A stretch of 64,000 nucleotides of DNA, taken from NCBI GenBank assembly GCA_002747395.1, contig PDPE01000026.1:1-64000 (forward strand), given 5' to 3'. The notes beneath the pieces are model-generated. The model did no database searches. It saw only the letters and a program-made list of their open reading frames with translations, and was not told the DNA's origin. Origin of the DNA: Pseudomonadota bacterium. GTDB lineage: Bacteria > Pseudomonadota > Gammaproteobacteria > Pseudomonadales > Oleiphilaceae. A program made the translations under genes and the position numbers. Positions 63,008 through 64,000 of this stretch are shown piece by piece (position 1 is the first letter of the stretch; every line of letters starts with the position of its first letter).

Positions 63008-64000
63008 TCATTTTTCAGCCAGTTCCAGCCAGTCGGCAAGAGCCTGGGCCGACGGGTAGTCGAAAATACAGGCCAGCGTCAATGGTGTATCACCGGCTTT
63101 GATTGCGCGGCGGAGTTTCAGCAAAATCTGGCTTGCCAACAGACTGTCACCACCAACGGCAAAGAAGTTATCCCCGGGTGACAAGTCGGGCATATCCAGC
63201 ACTTCACGATACACATCACAGATTCGAGATAACAAATCACTGGCATCAGGTGTACCCTGTGCCGCGTCGGTTCCGGCATCACCGGCTGTTTCATTCTGTG
63301 TCTCATGCTGGTGCAGCCATTGCCTTACCCGGGGTTGTAATGCCCGTGTCGATACCAGTATTTGCTGTGGTTCCGGCAGGGATAAAATCCGCTCGATGGT
63401 TGCAATACCGTCCGCTGCGGACATGGCATATTTTGCCACTGTCTGCTCGTAGGCACCGACCTGCTCCTTACCATAGTCGAAATCCCAGTCGTCCCAGTTG
63501 ACAGCATACCAGCGAATACCGTGTCGCCAGGGATTGACCTGCACAAAGGTATCCATAAAGCGGTTGGCTGCCGTGTAGGCGGTCATGCCGTAACCACCGA
63601 GAATTGCTGCCAGTGAAGAGAATAACATAACAAAGTCCGGCCGGATTTCACCCGATCGGACATATTCGCCCAGGACCTGTTCCAGATAAAGTAACCCGTC
63701 AATTTTCGGTTGAAACTCCCGCTCGGAAATTTCTACGGTCATTTCCGGCAGGTAGCGCAGGTCAGCCAGGCCCGCGAGGTGGAAAATACCGTGCAAGGCT
63801 CCGAAACGGGACACAGCCGTGTCAATCAGCTTTCTGACCGATTCCACACTGTTCAGGTGTGCGGAGAGCACAATGACTTCCGCACCGGCACGTTCCAAAT
63901 CCTGTGCTTGCCGTATCGCTGCCACAATGCGTTGACGATCCGTGCATGAATCGTCCGCTGAATGCTCAAGATAATCTTGCCATTGGTTCCTGTCAGGAAA
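63008..64000 (-). CDS. polyketide synthase (or hybrid) C-terminal part: ketoreductase and acyl carrier domains (partial)
   Basis: The frame is open to the right edge, so only the C-terminal 330 residues are seen. A ketoreductase remnant carries IFHLAGL, the catalytic Lys in QPKIDGLLYLEQ, Ser in LFSSLAAILGG, and Tyr and Asn in YTAANRFMD, so it should reduce. A linker follows, then an acyl/peptidyl carrier domain with the phosphopantetheine Ser in VGGDSLLASQ. No thioesterase or docking domain is evident after it: the protein ends DWLELAEK. The chain would be passed to another protein or released in trans. An internal GTG at 63925 is not the start, since coding continues upstream. Confidence 0.88.
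   Translation of the reverse strand, partial: FPDRNQWQDYLEHSADDSCTDRQRIVAAIRQAQDLERAGAEVIVLSAHLNSVESVRKLIDTAVSRFGALHGIFHLAGLADLRYLPEMTVEISEREFQPKIDGLLYLEQVLGEYVRSGEIRPDFVMLFSSLAAILGGYGMTAYTAANRFMDTFVQVNPWRHGIRWYAVNWDDWDFDYGKEQVGAYEQTVAKYAMSAADGIATIERILSLPEPQQILVSTRALQPRVRQWLHQHETQNETAGDAGTDAAQGTPDASDLLSRICDVYREVLDMPDLSPGDNFFAVGGDSLLASQILLKLRRAIKAGDTPLTLACIFDYPSAQALADWLELAEK

Overview
The window is the chromosomal origin region of a gammaproteobacterium plus about 45 kb to its right. Gene content (TrkA/TrkH, two-subunit glycyl-tRNA synthetase, PrlC with YheV, an 805-residue GyrB, QueC/QueE) and the origin lying between rpmH and dnaA point to a Pseudomonas/Oceanospirillales/Cellvibrionales-like lineage rather than an enteric one. 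Base composition looks moderate by eye. No tRNA, rRNA, insertion sequence or CRISPR array was recognised, and I do not name a genus.

Left arm (1-10856, all on the minus strand): the start of the ATP synthase operon (atpI-atpB-atpE-atpF, running off the left edge) with a good sigma70-type promoter; then the chromosome-partition and tRNA-modification block mnmG-rsmG-parA-parB; then rpmH-rnpA-yidD-yidC-mnmE. Between rpmH and dnaA (10857-11666) is an AT-rich, DnaA-box-rich segment that I call oriC. Transcription diverges from it. Right of it lie dnaA, dnaN, an inserted AarF/ABC1-type kinase gene, recF and gyrB on the plus strand. Two perfect 16-bp parS palindromes sit inside recF, so the ParB made on one side of oriC has its loading sites on the other.

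Middle (19.6-43 kb): a DapB/diaminopentanoate-dehydrogenase-like gene and an XRE regulator follow gyrB. Then come a PlsC-type acyltransferase, glyS-glyQ, a small membrane methyltransferase, and the conserved def-fmt-rsmB-trkA-trkH block. On the plus strand are LysM protein, dprA, tsaC, hemF, aroE, a DUF21 membrane protein, an OmpA-type lipoprotein, and prlC-yheV with a divergent gamma-carbonic-anhydrase-like gene.

Right part (43-64 kb) is more accessory and rich in signalling: a SCO1-like protein, a PAS/degenerate-GGDEF protein whose PAS looks like a LOV domain without its cysteine, several unrecognised small proteins, a large hybrid histidine kinase followed by a membrane protein and a single-domain receiver, queC/queE, an HD-domain phosphohydrolase, a 45-residue orphan small protein, an isochorismatase-like hydrolase, a FIST-GGDEF-EAL protein with a degenerate GGDEF but apparently complete EAL, a VOC protein, and at the right edge the C-terminal KR-ACP end of a large polyketide synthase. 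Many intergenic gaps carry short tandem duplications of 9-19 bp units, a recurring oddity of this sequence.
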